Positions 25,518 through 34,804 of a stretch of 64,000 nucleotides of DNA are shown here, one piece after another. The stretch comes from an uncultured Caulobacterales bacterium (GTDB lineage: Bacteria; Pseudomonadota; Alphaproteobacteria; Caulobacterales; Maricaulaceae). The stretch's first letter is position 1. Each line of letters starts with the position of its first letter. The position numbers were made by a program, and so were the translations under genes. Under the pieces are notes generated by a model that worked only from the letters and a program-made list of their open reading frames with translations, made no database searches and was not told the DNA's origin. The stretch spans positions 434,001 to 498,000 of the forward strand of contig CANNER010000003.1 of assembly GCA_947503715.1 (NCBI GenBank), in the 5' to 3' direction.

Positions 25518-26138
25518 ATGACATCACTTGCGACGACAACCCCGCCCGATATGGAGACATTGAAAGCGCAACTCACCGAACACAGGCTCGCACAATATAT
25601 CCGCCTGTCAGGCGGCGCACCTATCCCCATTGCGGGCGCTATATACTGGGCGGCACTAGCTTGGGTCGGGACGTTTAGCGATCTTCAGGGCTGGGCAGCG
25701 ATTGCCTTCCCGCTGTCGGGCGCGATCTTCCCCCTCGCCCTGATTTTTGCGAAAATTCTAAAATGTAATTTCATGAAAGATAAATCGGCTATCGGAGATG
25801 TATTGCTACCAACCCTGATCAGTATGCTCCTCTTCTGGCCGATGCTGTTCATGGCGGGGAAAAGCGCTTCACCGGAATTAATTGTTCCCATCCTCGCGAT
25901 TGGCATGTCCCTGCACTGGCCCGTCATCGGATGGGGGTATGCCAGAACAACACTCTACACGGCCCATGCCGTTATTCGCGCAGTGGTCGTGACCTATATC
26001 TGGTTTACATTTCCGGAACATATGCTCACGCTGCTGCCGCTCTCTGTGGCACTCATCTATATTGCCACCGTCATCGCCATCTATGTCGATGTTGCGCGGC
26101 TGAAATCCAAACCCTCATTCACTTTGAAAAGAGTCTAA
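25518..26138 (+). CDS. Multi-pass membrane protein, family not recognised
   Basis: A 206-aa protein with about six membrane helices. I chose the ATG at 25518 because AAGGAGA precedes it; the frame opens further upstream at 25452 but without such a site. The N-terminal 30 residues are polar and cytoplasmic, with helices beginning at PIAGAIYWAALAWVG. No catalytic motif is visible. It is followed with one base of space by another membrane protein and then a winged-helix regulator, all on the + strand, so they form one operon. Confidence 0.7.
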   Translation: MTSLATTTPPDMETLKAQLTEHRLAQYIRLSGGAPIPIAGAIYWAALAWVGTFSDLQGWAAIAFPLSGAIFPLALIFAKILKCNFMKDKSAIGDVLLPTLISMLLFWPMLFMAGKSASPELIVPILAIGMSLHWPVIGWGYARTTLYTAHAVIRAVVVTYIWFTFPEHMLTLLPLSVALIYIATVIAIYVDVARLKSKPSFTLKRV

Positions 26139-26139
26139 C

Positions 26140-26748
26140 ATGACAAATAGAGACATTCTCTCAGACCTCGAACATGCCAGTCGCATCGCAAGGGACGGGG
26201 CGGAAACACCGCTCGTCGGCGGACCGATTGGTCTGATGTGGGGCATATTACTCACTGTGACATTCGGGGTACATTATCTCATTCTGGAACGCATTCTCGC
26301 CTTCCCAGAATGGTCCTTTGCCATCCTCTGGATCAGCTTCGCCGTCCTCGGTGGGATTGGCAGCATGGTCCTAGGCCGCAAAGTCGAAACACGCGCGGGC
26401 GCGGCCTCGCTGCTCAACCGGACGGAAAAATATCTCTGGGTCATGTTCACAGCGGCGCTGGGGTCCATCGCGGTAGGTGTCCTGCTCAACCAACTGCTAA
26501 ATGAAGGGAGTTACGAGCTTTGGACATTCGTCCTCATCGTCGGGTTTGCAGGACAAGGTTTGGTCTATGGCGTGACAGCAAAATTGACGGGTCATGGCTG
26601 GCTGCATTTTGCCTCGCTGGGTGGCTGTATCATGGCCGCCGTCACGATGAGCTTTTATGGCGATACGACCATCTATCTCATCGCGGCCATTGGCACAGTC
26701 ATCACCGTCATCATTCCGTCCCTGCTCTCCATGAAAGCGGCAGGGTAA
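26140..26748 (+). CDS. Multi-pass membrane protein in regulator operon
   Basis: A 202-aa protein with about six helices, a short polar N-terminus (residues 1-25) and a conserved-looking GPIGLMWGILL start of the first helix. I do not recognise a family. It starts one base after the stop of the upstream membrane-protein gene, and the regulator gene starts one base after its own stop. It may form a two-component channel or sensor with its neighbour; that is inference from gene order. Confidence 0.7.
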   Translation: MTNRDILSDLEHASRIARDGAETPLVGGPIGLMWGILLTVTFGVHYLILERILAFPEWSFAILWISFAVLGGIGSMVLGRKVETRAGAASLLNRTEKYLWVMFTAALGSIAVGVLLNQLLNEGSYELWTFVLIVGFAGQGLVYGVTAKLTGHGWLHFASLGGCIMAAVTMSFYGDTTIYLIAAIGTVITVIIPSLLSMKAAG

Positions 26749-26749
26749 C

Positions 26750-27064
26750 ATGACCATCGAGCCAGAAAGCCCCGATATCGATATTGGCGCGATTGATGAC
26801 GTCATCCATGGGCGCCTCCGCCTCGGCGTTATGGCCTATCTCTCCGCCGTGAACCCCGCCAGTTTTCCGGAGCTCATTGATAAGACGGGCGCGACGAATG
26901 GAAATCTCTCGACCCATCTGACAAAGCTGGAATCGGCCGGATATGTCCGGCAGGAGAAAGGCTATAACGGCAAACGTCCGCAGACCCTCGTCCACCTGAC
27001 CAAGGAGGGCCGCGTGGCTTGGATAGACTATCTGGACGCTATGAAATCTCTGTTGGGCGGTTAA
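26750..27064 (+). CDS. Winged-helix transcriptional regulator (HTH_34-like)
   Basis: A 104-aa DNA-binding protein. Residues 20-95 are a winged helix: RLRLGVMAYLS, FPELIDKTGATNGNLSTHLTKLESAGYV and the wing YNGKRPQTLVHLT. This is the pattern of the HTH_34 family, a MarR/ArsR relative. It probably regulates the two membrane genes in front of it or its own operon. Such regulator plus small membrane-protein operons are common in Proteobacteria, usually without a known trigger. Confidence 0.8.
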   Translation: MTIEPESPDIDIGAIDDVIHGRLRLGVMAYLSAVNPASFPELIDKTGATNGNLSTHLTKLESAGYVRQEKGYNGKRPQTLVHLTKEGRVAWIDYLDAMKSLLGG

Positions 27065-27164
27065 TCATAATTTTGACTGGCCACGCCTTTCATCCGGCGG
27101 CATCAATACCATCTAGTCAATAGCGGCGGATTACTCCGCCGTTTCGTTATTAATGGAACACTTG

Positions 27165-28271
27165 ATGTCAGACACTCTCTTTACCCCCTTCTCCGTTCGC
27201 GGGCTCACTATACCCAACCGTATCGTGATGGCCCCGATGACCCGCGGATTTTCACCGGAAGGTGTTCCCGGAGACAATGTCGCCGCCTATTACAAACGCC
27301 GCGCGGAAAATCATGTCGGACTCATCGTGACCGAAGGCACGGTCATTGACCGCGAAGGGTCGAGCAATGACGCCAATTATCCAAAATTTTACGGCGATGC
27401 CTCGCTAGCCGGCTGGCAGCAGGTCGTCAAAGACGTGCACAGCGCGGGCGGGAAAGTCGCGCCGCAACTCTGGCATGTCGGCATGATGCGCAAACCCGGC
27501 ACGGGGCATAATCCGGACGCCAACTCCGACAGCCCGTCCGGCCTGACCCATACGGGTAGCCAAGTCCTCCCTGCCCCGTCCGATGAAGAGGTCGCGGATA
27601 TGGTCAATAGCTATGCCCGCTCCGCAGGACATGCCAAAGAGCTTGGCTTTGACGCGATCGAAATTCACGGCGCACACGGTTATCTGATCGATCAATTTTT
27701 CTGGGGTGTGATGAACCAGCGCGAAGATAAATATGGTGGTGGATTGGAAGAGCGTGCCACATTCGCCGCCGAAATCATCCGCGAATGCCGCAAAGCGGTC
27801 GGTGAGGAGATGCCAATCATCTTCCGCTTCTCCCAATGGAAGCAGCAGGATTACTCAGCGCGTCTAGCCGATACGCCGCAGAAACTAGAGAGCTTCCTGA
27901 ACGTCTTCGCAGATGCGGGTGTTGATGTTCTCCATTGTTCGCAGCGTCGTTTCTGGGAAACCGAATTTCCAGAGCAAGAGAAGGACGCCAAACTTAACCT
28001 TGCGGGCTGGGCGAAGAAACTGACCGGCCTTCCGACGATTACGGTCGGGTCCGTCGGCTTGAACGGCGATTTCTTTGAAGCGTTCCAAGGCAAGGGCGCG
28101 GAAGCGGCCTCACTGGACGAACTCTTCGAGCGCATGGAAAAGGGCGAATTCGACATGGTCGCTGTGGGACGTGCCCTCTTGCAGGACCCGGAATGGGCTA
28201 CAAAAGTCAAAGGCGGTCGTTTTGACGAATTGGAAAATTACAGCGCCGATGCCTTGGCGACTCTTTATTAG
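27165..28271 (+). CDS. Old yellow enzyme-type flavin oxidoreductase
   Basis: NADH:flavin oxidoreductase of 368 aa with a TIM-barrel FMN domain. Signatures are IPNRIVMAPMTRGFSPEG at the N-terminus, AVGRALLQDPEWATK near the end and the substrate-binding HGAH (IEIHGAHGYLIDQFF, about residue 170). It reduces activated C=C bonds or nitro compounds using NAD(P)H. I start at MSDTLF (27165) since it matches the usual family N-terminus; an ATG at 27153 is equally open. It is monocistronic with a terminator. Confidence 0.9.
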   Translation: MSDTLFTPFSVRGLTIPNRIVMAPMTRGFSPEGVPGDNVAAYYKRRAENHVGLIVTEGTVIDREGSSNDANYPKFYGDASLAGWQQVVKDVHSAGGKVAPQLWHVGMMRKPGTGHNPDANSDSPSGLTHTGSQVLPAPSDEEVADMVNSYARSAGHAKELGFDAIEIHGAHGYLIDQFFWGVMNQREDKYGGGLEERATFAAEIIRECRKAVGEEMPIIFRFSQWKQQDYSARLADTPQKLESFLNVFADAGVDVLHCSQRRFWETEFPEQEKDAKLNLAGWAKKLTGLPTITVGSVGLNGDFFEAFQGKGAEAASLDELFERMEKGEFDMVAVGRALLQDPEWATKVKGGRFDELENYSADALATLY

Positions 28272-28283
28272 ACAAAGAACGCA

Positions 28284-28316
28284 TAAAAAAGGCGGTCCGG
28301 AGACCGCCTTTTTTTT
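28284..28316. terminator. Strong bidirectional terminator
   Basis: Perfect 9-bp stem AAGGCGGTC / GACCGCCTT with a 4-nt loop and T/A runs on both sides (28284-28290 and 28309-28316). It separates the OYE gene from the convergent M3 peptidase gene. Confidence 0.9.
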
Positions 28317-28393
28317 AAATCAATATATTCGAGATTAAGTCCTTAAACCCTCACCCTCGCGACGTGGCACTCGCGCCACTTGCAGGCATGGAT

Positions 28394-30574
28394 CTATTCA
28401 GGAACCGGGAAGCCGCGTTTCTGAAGGATATATTTAACTTCCGGATCACGGCCACGGAATTCGCGGTAAGCCGCCTTGCGGTCAGTTTCATTTGCCGTTG
28501 ACATGATGATCGACCGGAACCGTTCTGCGGTTTCCTTATCCCAAGGGCTGCCAGCTTCCTCAAAGGCTGCCCACGTATCGGCATCCATCGTTTCTGACCA
28601 GAGATAGCTGTAATAGCCAGCCGAATAGGCATCTGACGCGAAGAGATGATTAAATTGCGGTAGGCGGTGACGCATCACAATTTCTTCCGGCATGCCGATT
28701 TCCTTCAAGGTTTCACGCTCAAATTTGTCGGGATCGGTGACCGGTGTTGTCCGGTTGTGCAGCTTCATATCGACAATCGCACTAGCCAGATATTCAACCG
28801 TCGCAAATCCCTCATTAAAGGTCTTCGACTTGTTGATTTTATCGACCAATGACTGCGGCATCGGCTCTCCGGTCTCCGCATGTTTCGCGTAATTATCGAG
28901 CACATAGCGGGTCAACAGCCAGTTCTCATTCACCTGGCTGGGATATTCAACAAAGTCACGCGGCGTACCGCCAAGGCCCGGATATTTAATATCGTAATTT
29001 AAATAATGCAGCGCATGACCGAACTCGTGAAAGAGAGTCGTCGCATCATCAAGACTGATCAGCGTCGGTTCGCCTTCACCGCCTTTGACAAAGTTATTAT
29101 TATTCGACGCCAGCACATAACGGTTTTTCCCGCCCAATTCATACTGACTGCGATAAGTCGTCATCCATGCGCCTGAGCGTTTGCCTTCGCGGGCATAGTT
29201 GTCGAGATAGAAGAGACCGACGAGCCTGTCTCCCCGTTTCACTTCAAATGTCCGCACTTCAGGATCAAATACGGGAACGCTGCCCGTGTTTTCCGTAAAG
29301 CTCATTCCATAAAGTTTGCCCGCGGCATCAAACATGGCGTCGACCATATTATCGAGCTTGAAATAGGGTTTGATCTCGGCGGCATCGAGATCATATTTCG
29401 CCTTACGCACTTTCTCTGCATAGAAGCGGTAATCCCAAGGCTGGATGGTGATGCCCGCGCCTTCTGCATCCGCCACGGCCTGCATATCCGCGACTTCTTC
29501 CTCTACCCGCGCGACCGCTGCGGGCCAGACCTGCATCATCAAGTCCATCGCCACTTCAGGCTCCTTCGCCATCGTATCCGCCATGCGGTAATGGGCATGG
29601 GTCTTGAAACCCAGCAACTCAGCACGCTCGGCCCGAATTTCCAGGATTTTCGCGATCGTCGCATTGGTATCATTCGCGTCCCCATTATCGCCGCGATTAA
29701 TATAGGCGTTATAGACTTGCTCACGCAGGTCACGACGGGTCGAATTCTGTAGGAATGGCTGCATGACGGAGCGCGTATTCTTCAGCGCCCAACCATCTTT
29801 ACCTTGAGCTTCTGCGGCCGCCTTGATGGAGGCTATGAAACTGTCCGGCAATCCAGCCAGATCGGCTTCATCAGTGAGGTAAATATAGGTTTCCTCATCG
29901 GCAAGAACCTTGTTCGAAAACGTATTAAACTGTTTCGACAAATCGGTGTTGAGCGCGATGAGTTTTTCCTTGTCGTCGCCCTCCAGCAAAGCACCATTAC
30001 GAACCAATTCTTCGTAATTACGTTCGACCAGACGCAATTGCTGCGCGTCAAGACCGGCATTGACGCGATTGTCGTAAACGGCCTTTGTTTTCTCCAGCAG
30101 TTTCGGATCAAGGGTCAGCTCGTTAAAAAAGGCGGAGACTTTTGGCAGCCATTCGCCTTGAATCTCGCGCACCTCTTCATTCGAAAGATTGCTGGAATGA
30201 ACGCCCCATATGGAGAAAAGCTCATTCGCTTGGTTACCGGCCAGTTCCATCGGTTCTGTGAAGTTTTCAAATGTGGGGGCTGCCGGATTATCACGGATCG
30301 CATTCACTTCAGCTTTTACACTGTCCATCACCGCCTGAAATGCTTCAGGAAAGTCGGAAACCTTCACTTCGTCCCAGGGCGGGACACCGTCATATGGACC
30401 GACCCATTCTTGCAAAACGGTATTTCCTGTCACATTCGCCGGTGTCTCTGTTTCCGTCTGAGCAGTCATGTCTTTTGTCTCCGCGGGGGATTGTTGAGCT
30501 GCATCGCAGGCGACCAGCGCGAGTGTCGCGGTCGCGCCAATTAGGATGTTACGAATGGAACTGTTGAATCGCAT
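28394..30574 (-). CDS. M3-family peptidyl-dipeptidase, lipoprotein
   Basis: Zinc metallopeptidase of the thimet/Dcp group, 726 aa. The active site is HEFGHALH, with the third zinc ligand Glu further on in FNEGFATVEYLAS. The N-terminus is a lipoprotein signal (LALVAC), so the enzyme is probably periplasmic and membrane-anchored. It should remove dipeptides from peptide C-termini. Start MRFNSS (30574) is used because TTTTGGAG lies 9 bp before its ATG; an upstream TTG would add 5 residues. It is monocistronic, and its terminator is shared with the OYE gene. Confidence 0.9.
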   Translation of the reverse strand: MRFNSSIRNILIGATATLALVACDAAQQSPAETKDMTAQTETETPANVTGNTVLQEWVGPYDGVPPWDEVKVSDFPEAFQAVMDSVKAEVNAIRDNPAAPTFENFTEPMELAGNQANELFSIWGVHSSNLSNEEVREIQGEWLPKVSAFFNELTLDPKLLEKTKAVYDNRVNAGLDAQQLRLVERNYEELVRNGALLEGDDKEKLIALNTDLSKQFNTFSNKVLADEETYIYLTDEADLAGLPDSFIASIKAAAEAQGKDGWALKNTRSVMQPFLQNSTRRDLREQVYNAYINRGDNGDANDTNATIAKILEIRAERAELLGFKTHAHYRMADTMAKEPEVAMDLMMQVWPAAVARVEEEVADMQAVADAEGAGITIQPWDYRFYAEKVRKAKYDLDAAEIKPYFKLDNMVDAMFDAAGKLYGMSFTENTGSVPVFDPEVRTFEVKRGDRLVGLFYLDNYAREGKRSGAWMTTYRSQYELGGKNRYVLASNNNNFVKGGEGEPTLISLDDATTLFHEFGHALHYLNYDIKYPGLGGTPRDFVEYPSQVNENWLLTRYVLDNYAKHAETGEPMPQSLVDKINKSKTFNEGFATVEYLASAIVDMKLHNRTTPVTDPDKFERETLKEIGMPEEIVMRHRLPQFNHLFASDAYSAGYYSYLWSETMDADTWAAFEEAGSPWDKETAERFRSIIMSTANETDRKAAYREFRGRDPEVKYILQKRGFPVPE

Positions 30575-30708
30575 TGAATATTTCTCCAAAAATTAGCCCC
30601 GCCCTGAGCCTGACGTATATGTTTGCTTGAACGCGGATGGCTTACAGTATCCATCCCGATATTCAAAATTAACGCGAAATCTATCCTTAGGATAAACTTC
30701 CAGCGTCA

Positions 30709-32094
30709 TCACATCTGCATAGCCCAGCCTTCGACGTCCATCGCTGCCTGACGGACGGCTTCCGAGACAGTTGGATGGGCATGGCAGGTCCGGGCGAGGT
30801 CTTCACTGCTGGCGCGGAATTCCATCGCCACGCAGACTTCATGGATGAGGTCACCTGCGAGTGGGCCGATAATGTGAGCCCCGAGAATTTCGTCCGTTTC
30901 CGCATGGGCGAGGACTTTGGCAAAGCCTTCGCCTTCATGATTACAGCGCGCGCGGGAATTGGCCGTGAAAGGAAATTTACCCTTTTTATAGGGAATGCCC
31001 GCTTCCTTTAGCTCTTCCTCTGTCTTGCCGACGGAAGCAATTTCCGGGTGGGTGTAGACGACATCCGGAATCGCGTCGAAATTCACGTGACCCGATTGTC
31101 CGGCGATCGTTTCAGCGACCGCAACGCCTTCTTCCTCGGCTTTATGCGCCAACATTGGACCGTCAATGACGTCACCCAATGCCCAGATTCCGTCGACAGA
31201 GGTTTTCCAATGATCCTGTGGAATTTTACCGCGCTTATCCGTTTCAATCCCGACATTTTCCAGACCCAAATTGTCCGTGAAGGCGCGACGTCCGATACAG
31301 ACGAGGACGACATCTGCGTCTAGGTCTTTTGGTTTTCCGCCATCGGCGGCTTCGGTTTTAACGGTCAGGCCTTTTTTGCCTTTATCGACGCCCATCACTT
31401 TACGGGATAGCTCAAACTTCATGCCCTGTTTCTTGAACATACGCAGCGCGCCTTTTTGCACTTCCTTGTCGGAATTCACCATGATGGACGGCATATATTC
31501 GACGACGGTCACTTCCGCGCCGAGGCGACGCCAGACAGAGCCGAGCTCCAACCCAATCACGCCGCCGCCAATGACGACGAGCTTTCCGGGGACCGCTTGT
31601 AGGTCGAGTGCGCCCGTGGAGGAAACAATCGTTTTCTCATCCACGTCAACACCGGGTAATTGCGCGACCTCGGAACCTGTTGCGATGACAATATTCTTGG
31701 TGGAGTAGGTTTTTCCATCCACCTCGACCTCGGTCTTGGATTTGATTTTACCAAAACCGTGAATGTGTTCGACATTATTCTTTTTAAACAGATATTCGAT
31801 GCCTTGTGTCAGGCCGCCAACGATTTTGTTCTTGCTCTCAATCATGGCGGGGATGTCGGCTTCAACGGTCGCTTTCAGACCCATGGCCGGGAAATCTTTC
31901 TGCGCCGTTTCCATGAGAGCCGTCGCGTGGAGCAGTGCCTTGGACGGGATACACCCGACATTGAGGCAGGTCCCGCCCAGCGTCTTGCGTGTTTCCACGC
32001 AGGCGACTTTTAGGCCGAGTTGTCCGCAGCGAATAGCGCAATTATAGCCGCCGGGGCCGCCGCCGATGATGATGACGTCATATTGGTCTGCCAT
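30709..32094 (-). CDS. lpd: Dihydrolipoyl dehydrogenase (E3)
   Basis: FAD/NAD enzyme of 461 aa that reoxidises lipoamide in 2-oxoacid dehydrogenase complexes. The FAD motif GGGPGGYNCAI, the redox disulfide GGTCLNVGCIPSKALL (about residues 41-55), the NAD motif GGGVIGLELGSVW and the C-terminal HAHPTVSEAV with catalytic His are all there. It lies downstream of odhB on the same strand, separated by two small membrane-protein genes, and so is the likely E3 of the 2-oxoglutarate complex. Confidence 0.95.
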   Translation of the reverse strand: MADQYDVIIIGGGPGGYNCAIRCGQLGLKVACVETRKTLGGTCLNVGCIPSKALLHATALMETAQKDFPAMGLKATVEADIPAMIESKNKIVGGLTQGIEYLFKKNNVEHIHGFGKIKSKTEVEVDGKTYSTKNIVIATGSEVAQLPGVDVDEKTIVSSTGALDLQAVPGKLVVIGGGVIGLELGSVWRRLGAEVTVVEYMPSIMVNSDKEVQKGALRMFKKQGMKFELSRKVMGVDKGKKGLTVKTEAADGGKPKDLDADVVLVCIGRRAFTDNLGLENVGIETDKRGKIPQDHWKTSVDGIWALGDVIDGPMLAHKAEEEGVAVAETIAGQSGHVNFDAIPDVVYTHPEIASVGKTEEELKEAGIPYKKGKFPFTANSRARCNHEGEGFAKVLAHAETDEILGAHIIGPLAGDLIHEVCVAMEFRASSEDLARTCHAHPTVSEAVRQAAMDVEGWAMQM

Positions 32095-32166
32095 GAGAAT
32101 GTCCTGTCAGGCGTGATTGAATGTGCCAGACAGATAGGCGCACCCTTTGAGAGGGTCAACAGCGCC

Positions 32167-32607
32167 CTAGCGCAAAATACCCTTGGCGCGCTGGCGTCGC
32201 GAATACCATATTTCGAAGAGACCCAGTATCACGACGAAGAGAGGCATAATCCAGAAAGTCGGGCCATAGGCCTCTCTCAATGTAGCAGACGTAAAGCTTG
32301 GAATAAATCCGATGATGGCCGACACCCATGAGAACATAAAAATACTTACGCTAAGCCTTCTTCTCAGAAGGAAAAGGATGGACGCCAGAAGCCCACTCCA
32401 GACCGCCAGTGCATAGGCGGACACAGCCCAGACCGGAAAAATGTCGCGAACCGCAGCGACATCCGGACCAAAAGCGTCCGCATAGGCGGCATCCGTCATG
32501 GTCATTTCGAGGACGTACATCGAGCACCCGATAATATTCCAAAGTACAAATAGAGGCGCCAAAACCCAAAACAGAACGGGTGGTTTCACGGATGGATTAT
32601 CTGACAT
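32167..32607 (-). CDS. Four-TM membrane protein, hypothetical
   Basis: A 146-aa protein with four predicted helices (about residues 12-30, 60-80, 85-105 and 117-135). It ends in a basic tail (SRRQRAKG). No family is recognised. It resembles the next gene upstream in length, topology and the LLRR positive-inside motif between helices 2 and 3, so the two could be diverged paralogues. Both sit between odhB and lpd. Confidence 0.7.
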   Translation of the reverse strand: MSDNPSVKPPVLFWVLAPLFVLWNIIGCSMYVLEMTMTDAAYADAFGPDVAAVRDIFPVWAVSAYALAVWSGLLASILFLLRRRLSVSIFMFSWVSAIIGFIPSFTSATLREAYGPTFWIMPLFVVILGLFEIWYSRRQRAKGILR

Positions 32608-32654
32608 GTTTCTCCCCTTTTTTCGGAGAGATTACGCCAAATTGTCGCAGATGT

Positions 32655-33131
32655 CTATTCCGGGGAAAGTTGCCCCTCTTGAAAGGCCGAGTGGGACGCC
32701 CAAAACAAGAAAATACAGACAATCACCATGCCGATATTCACACCGGACATCATACCGCCCATCGTCTCATATCCGTGACGCAAAATTGAATCCAACATCG
32801 TCAAGAGCGTTCCGAACAGAGCAATCATAAACCACGTGTAAGCGCTCTGTTTACGCAGCAGCAGATAGACAGCGCCACACAGCACGCCAATCGCTGTCAT
32901 GGCCTTGGCGAACATAACCCAAGCGGGTGTCGCAATAACATAAGCCAATTGCTCCGCCGTATATTGCTTAGCCATCGTTTCAGGGTCAGCCATTAATGAT
33001 AGGGCGAACATAATAAGGCAGAGCAAACCCCACGTCACAGCGAAAGCCGCCATAACACCGAGCATACGGTCATCTGCTGATCTTTTTACCACAGGGCGCT
33101 TGGGCTCCATGGCTACACTTATATCGGACAT
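32655..33131 (-). CDS. Four-TM membrane protein, hypothetical (paralogue of neighbour)
   Basis: A 158-aa protein with a polar N-terminal 25 residues and four membrane helices. The helix order and the VYLLLRKQS loop resemble the downstream 146-aa protein, suggesting common origin. It begins about 40 bp after the terminator of odhB, so it is probably transcribed from its own promoter. No motif points to a function. Confidence 0.7.
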   Translation of the reverse strand: MSDISVAMEPKRPVVKRSADDRMLGVMAAFAVTWGLLCLIMFALSLMADPETMAKQYTAEQLAYVIATPAWVMFAKAMTAIGVLCGAVYLLLRKQSAYTWFMIALFGTLLTMLDSILRHGYETMGGMMSGVNIGMVIVCIFLFWASHSAFQEGQLSPE

Positions 33132-33172
33132 GCTCTCTCCACACGCGAATTTTCAAAACATGGAGTAGTCCA

Positions 33173-33206
33173 AAAAGATTAGGCCCGGTTTGAGAACCAG
33201 GCCTAA
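33173..33206 (-). terminator. Terminator after odhB
   Basis: Stem AGGCCTGGTT / AACCGGGCCT (one G-U pair) with a 4-nt loop, then AATCTTTTT on the minus strand, 30 bp after the odhB stop codon. Confidence 0.85.
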
Positions 33207-33234
33207 TAAAGCGTTAAAATTTTAAGTGCACGAC

Positions 33235-34794
33235 CTAGAGGTCCAGCAACATCCGTTCCGGATCTTCCAAGCACTCTTTGACTCGGACGAGGAAGGTTAC
33301 AGCCTCTTTGCCGTCAACGATGCGGTGATCGTAAGACAGCGCAAGATACATCATCGGGCGGATGACGATTTCATCATTCACGACAACCGGACGTTTCTCG
33401 ATCTTGTGCATGCCCAGAATACCGGATTGCGGCGGATTCAGGATGGGTGAAGACATGAGCGAGCCATAGACGCCGCCATTGGAAATGGTGAACGTACCAC
33501 CCATCATATCATCCATAGAGAGTTGACCGTCGCGCGCTTTTGCACCGAGGGCACCGATACCACTCTCGATCTCGCCAAGGGAGAGTTCGTCACAATCGCG
33601 TAGGACTGGGACGACGAGGCCCTTCTCCGTGCCGACAGCAATACTGATATCATAGTAATTTTTATAGATGATATCCGTGCCGTCGATTTCGGCATTCACA
33701 CTCGGAACGTCTTTCAAGGCTTGGACACAGGCCTTCACGAAGAAGGACATAAAGCCGAGTTTCACGCCGTGGCGCTTGAGGAACAGCTCTTTATACTGAC
33801 TGCGCATCTCCATAATGGCCGTCATATCGGCTTCATTATAGGTCGTGAGCATGGCGGCTGTATTTTGCGCGTCTTTCAAGCGACGTGCGATGGTTTGGCG
33901 AATACGGGTCATGCGGACACGATCTTCGCGCGGGCCTGTTTCACGCGGGGCCTTCGGTGCGGCGGGTTTCGCAGCGGGTGCGGGAGCCGCAGATTTAGCC
34001 GCAGGTGGATTGGCCTTGGCCGCGAGGGCATCGGCTTTCGTGATCCGACCATCTTTGCCGGTTCCAGCGATCAGGGAAGCGTCCAGCCCATTTTCACTAA
34101 TGATTTTCGCCGCAGCGGGCATGACTTTCGCATCATCCGGAATGGAGCCAATATTCGTTGACGGAACGTCAACAATGCCGCCGCCTTCGTCCCCTGCAGC
34201 AGGTCCAGCAACGTCGCCGGACGGTGCAGTAGAATCGCTCTCACCGAGTTTGCAAAGCGTTTCGCCAACAAGGGCAATATCGCCTTCAGCTTTCAGAATT
34301 TCCGTTATCACACCGGAACGCGGCGCGACGAGTTCCTGCGCGGCTTTATCCGTTTCCAACTCGACAATCGCTTGGTCTTTCTCGACGGCATCTCCGACGG
34401 CAACCATCCAGCTTGCAACGGTGACTTCGGACACACTTTCACCGACATTCGGGACATCGATATTTAGCGCCGGACCGGAGCCCGTCGATTTTTTCGATGC
34501 TGGGGCTTCTGTTTGCGCCTTAACTTCGGCATCGCCCTTATCAGCGGCTTTTGTTCCGGAACCTGAGCCCAAGCGTGCGATTAGTTTTCCGACTTCGGCA
34601 TTTTCACCTTCGGCTACCAGAATTTCTTCCAACACACCATCTTCGGGGGCGACAAGTTCCTGCGCAGCTTTATCTGTTTCCAGCTCGACCAGCGGCTCAT
34701 CTTTTTTAACTGTCTCGCCCACGGCTTTGAACCACTGGGCAATGGTGACTTCGCTGACGCTCTCGCCTACGTTTGGAATTGTGATATCTGTCAT
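33235..34794 (-). CDS. odhB: 2-oxoglutarate dehydrogenase E2 with two lipoyl domains
   Basis: Dihydrolipoamide succinyltransferase (sucB/odhB), 519 aa. The usual E2o has one lipoyl domain and about 400 aa; here two lipoyl domains occur, with lipoylated Lys at residues 42 and 150, each in the block [14 protein letters not shown]. Both begin with [11 protein letters not shown], so the first or second is an internal duplicate. Then come Ala/Pro-rich linkers, a peripheral subunit-binding domain (about residues 215-250) and the catalytic domain with [13 protein letters not shown]. It begins 10 bp after sucA and is closed by a terminator. The E2o assignment rests on the gene order. Confidence 0.94.
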   Translation of the reverse strand: MTDITIPNVGESVSEVTIAQWFKAVGETVKKDEPLVELETDKAAQELVAPEDGVLEEILVAEGENAEVGKLIARLGSGSGTKAADKGDAEVKAQTEAPASKKSTGSGPALNIDVPNVGESVSEVTVASWMVAVGDAVEKDQAIVELETDKAAQELVAPRSGVITEILKAEGDIALVGETLCKLGESDSTAPSGDVAGPAAGDEGGGIVDVPSTNIGSIPDDAKVMPAAAKIISENGLDASLIAGTGKDGRITKADALAAKANPPAAKSAAPAPAAKPAAPKAPRETGPREDRVRMTRIRQTIARRLKDAQNTAAMLTTYNEADMTAIMEMRSQYKELFLKRHGVKLGFMSFFVKACVQALKDVPSVNAEIDGTDIIYKNYYDISIAVGTEKGLVVPVLRDCDELSLGEIESGIGALGAKARDGQLSMDDMMGGTFTISNGGVYGSLMSSPILNPPQSGILGMHKIEKRPVVVNDEIVIRPMMYLALSYDHRIVDGKEAVTFLVRVKECLEDPERMLLDL

Positions 34795-34804
34795 GGTTCA
34801 GACC

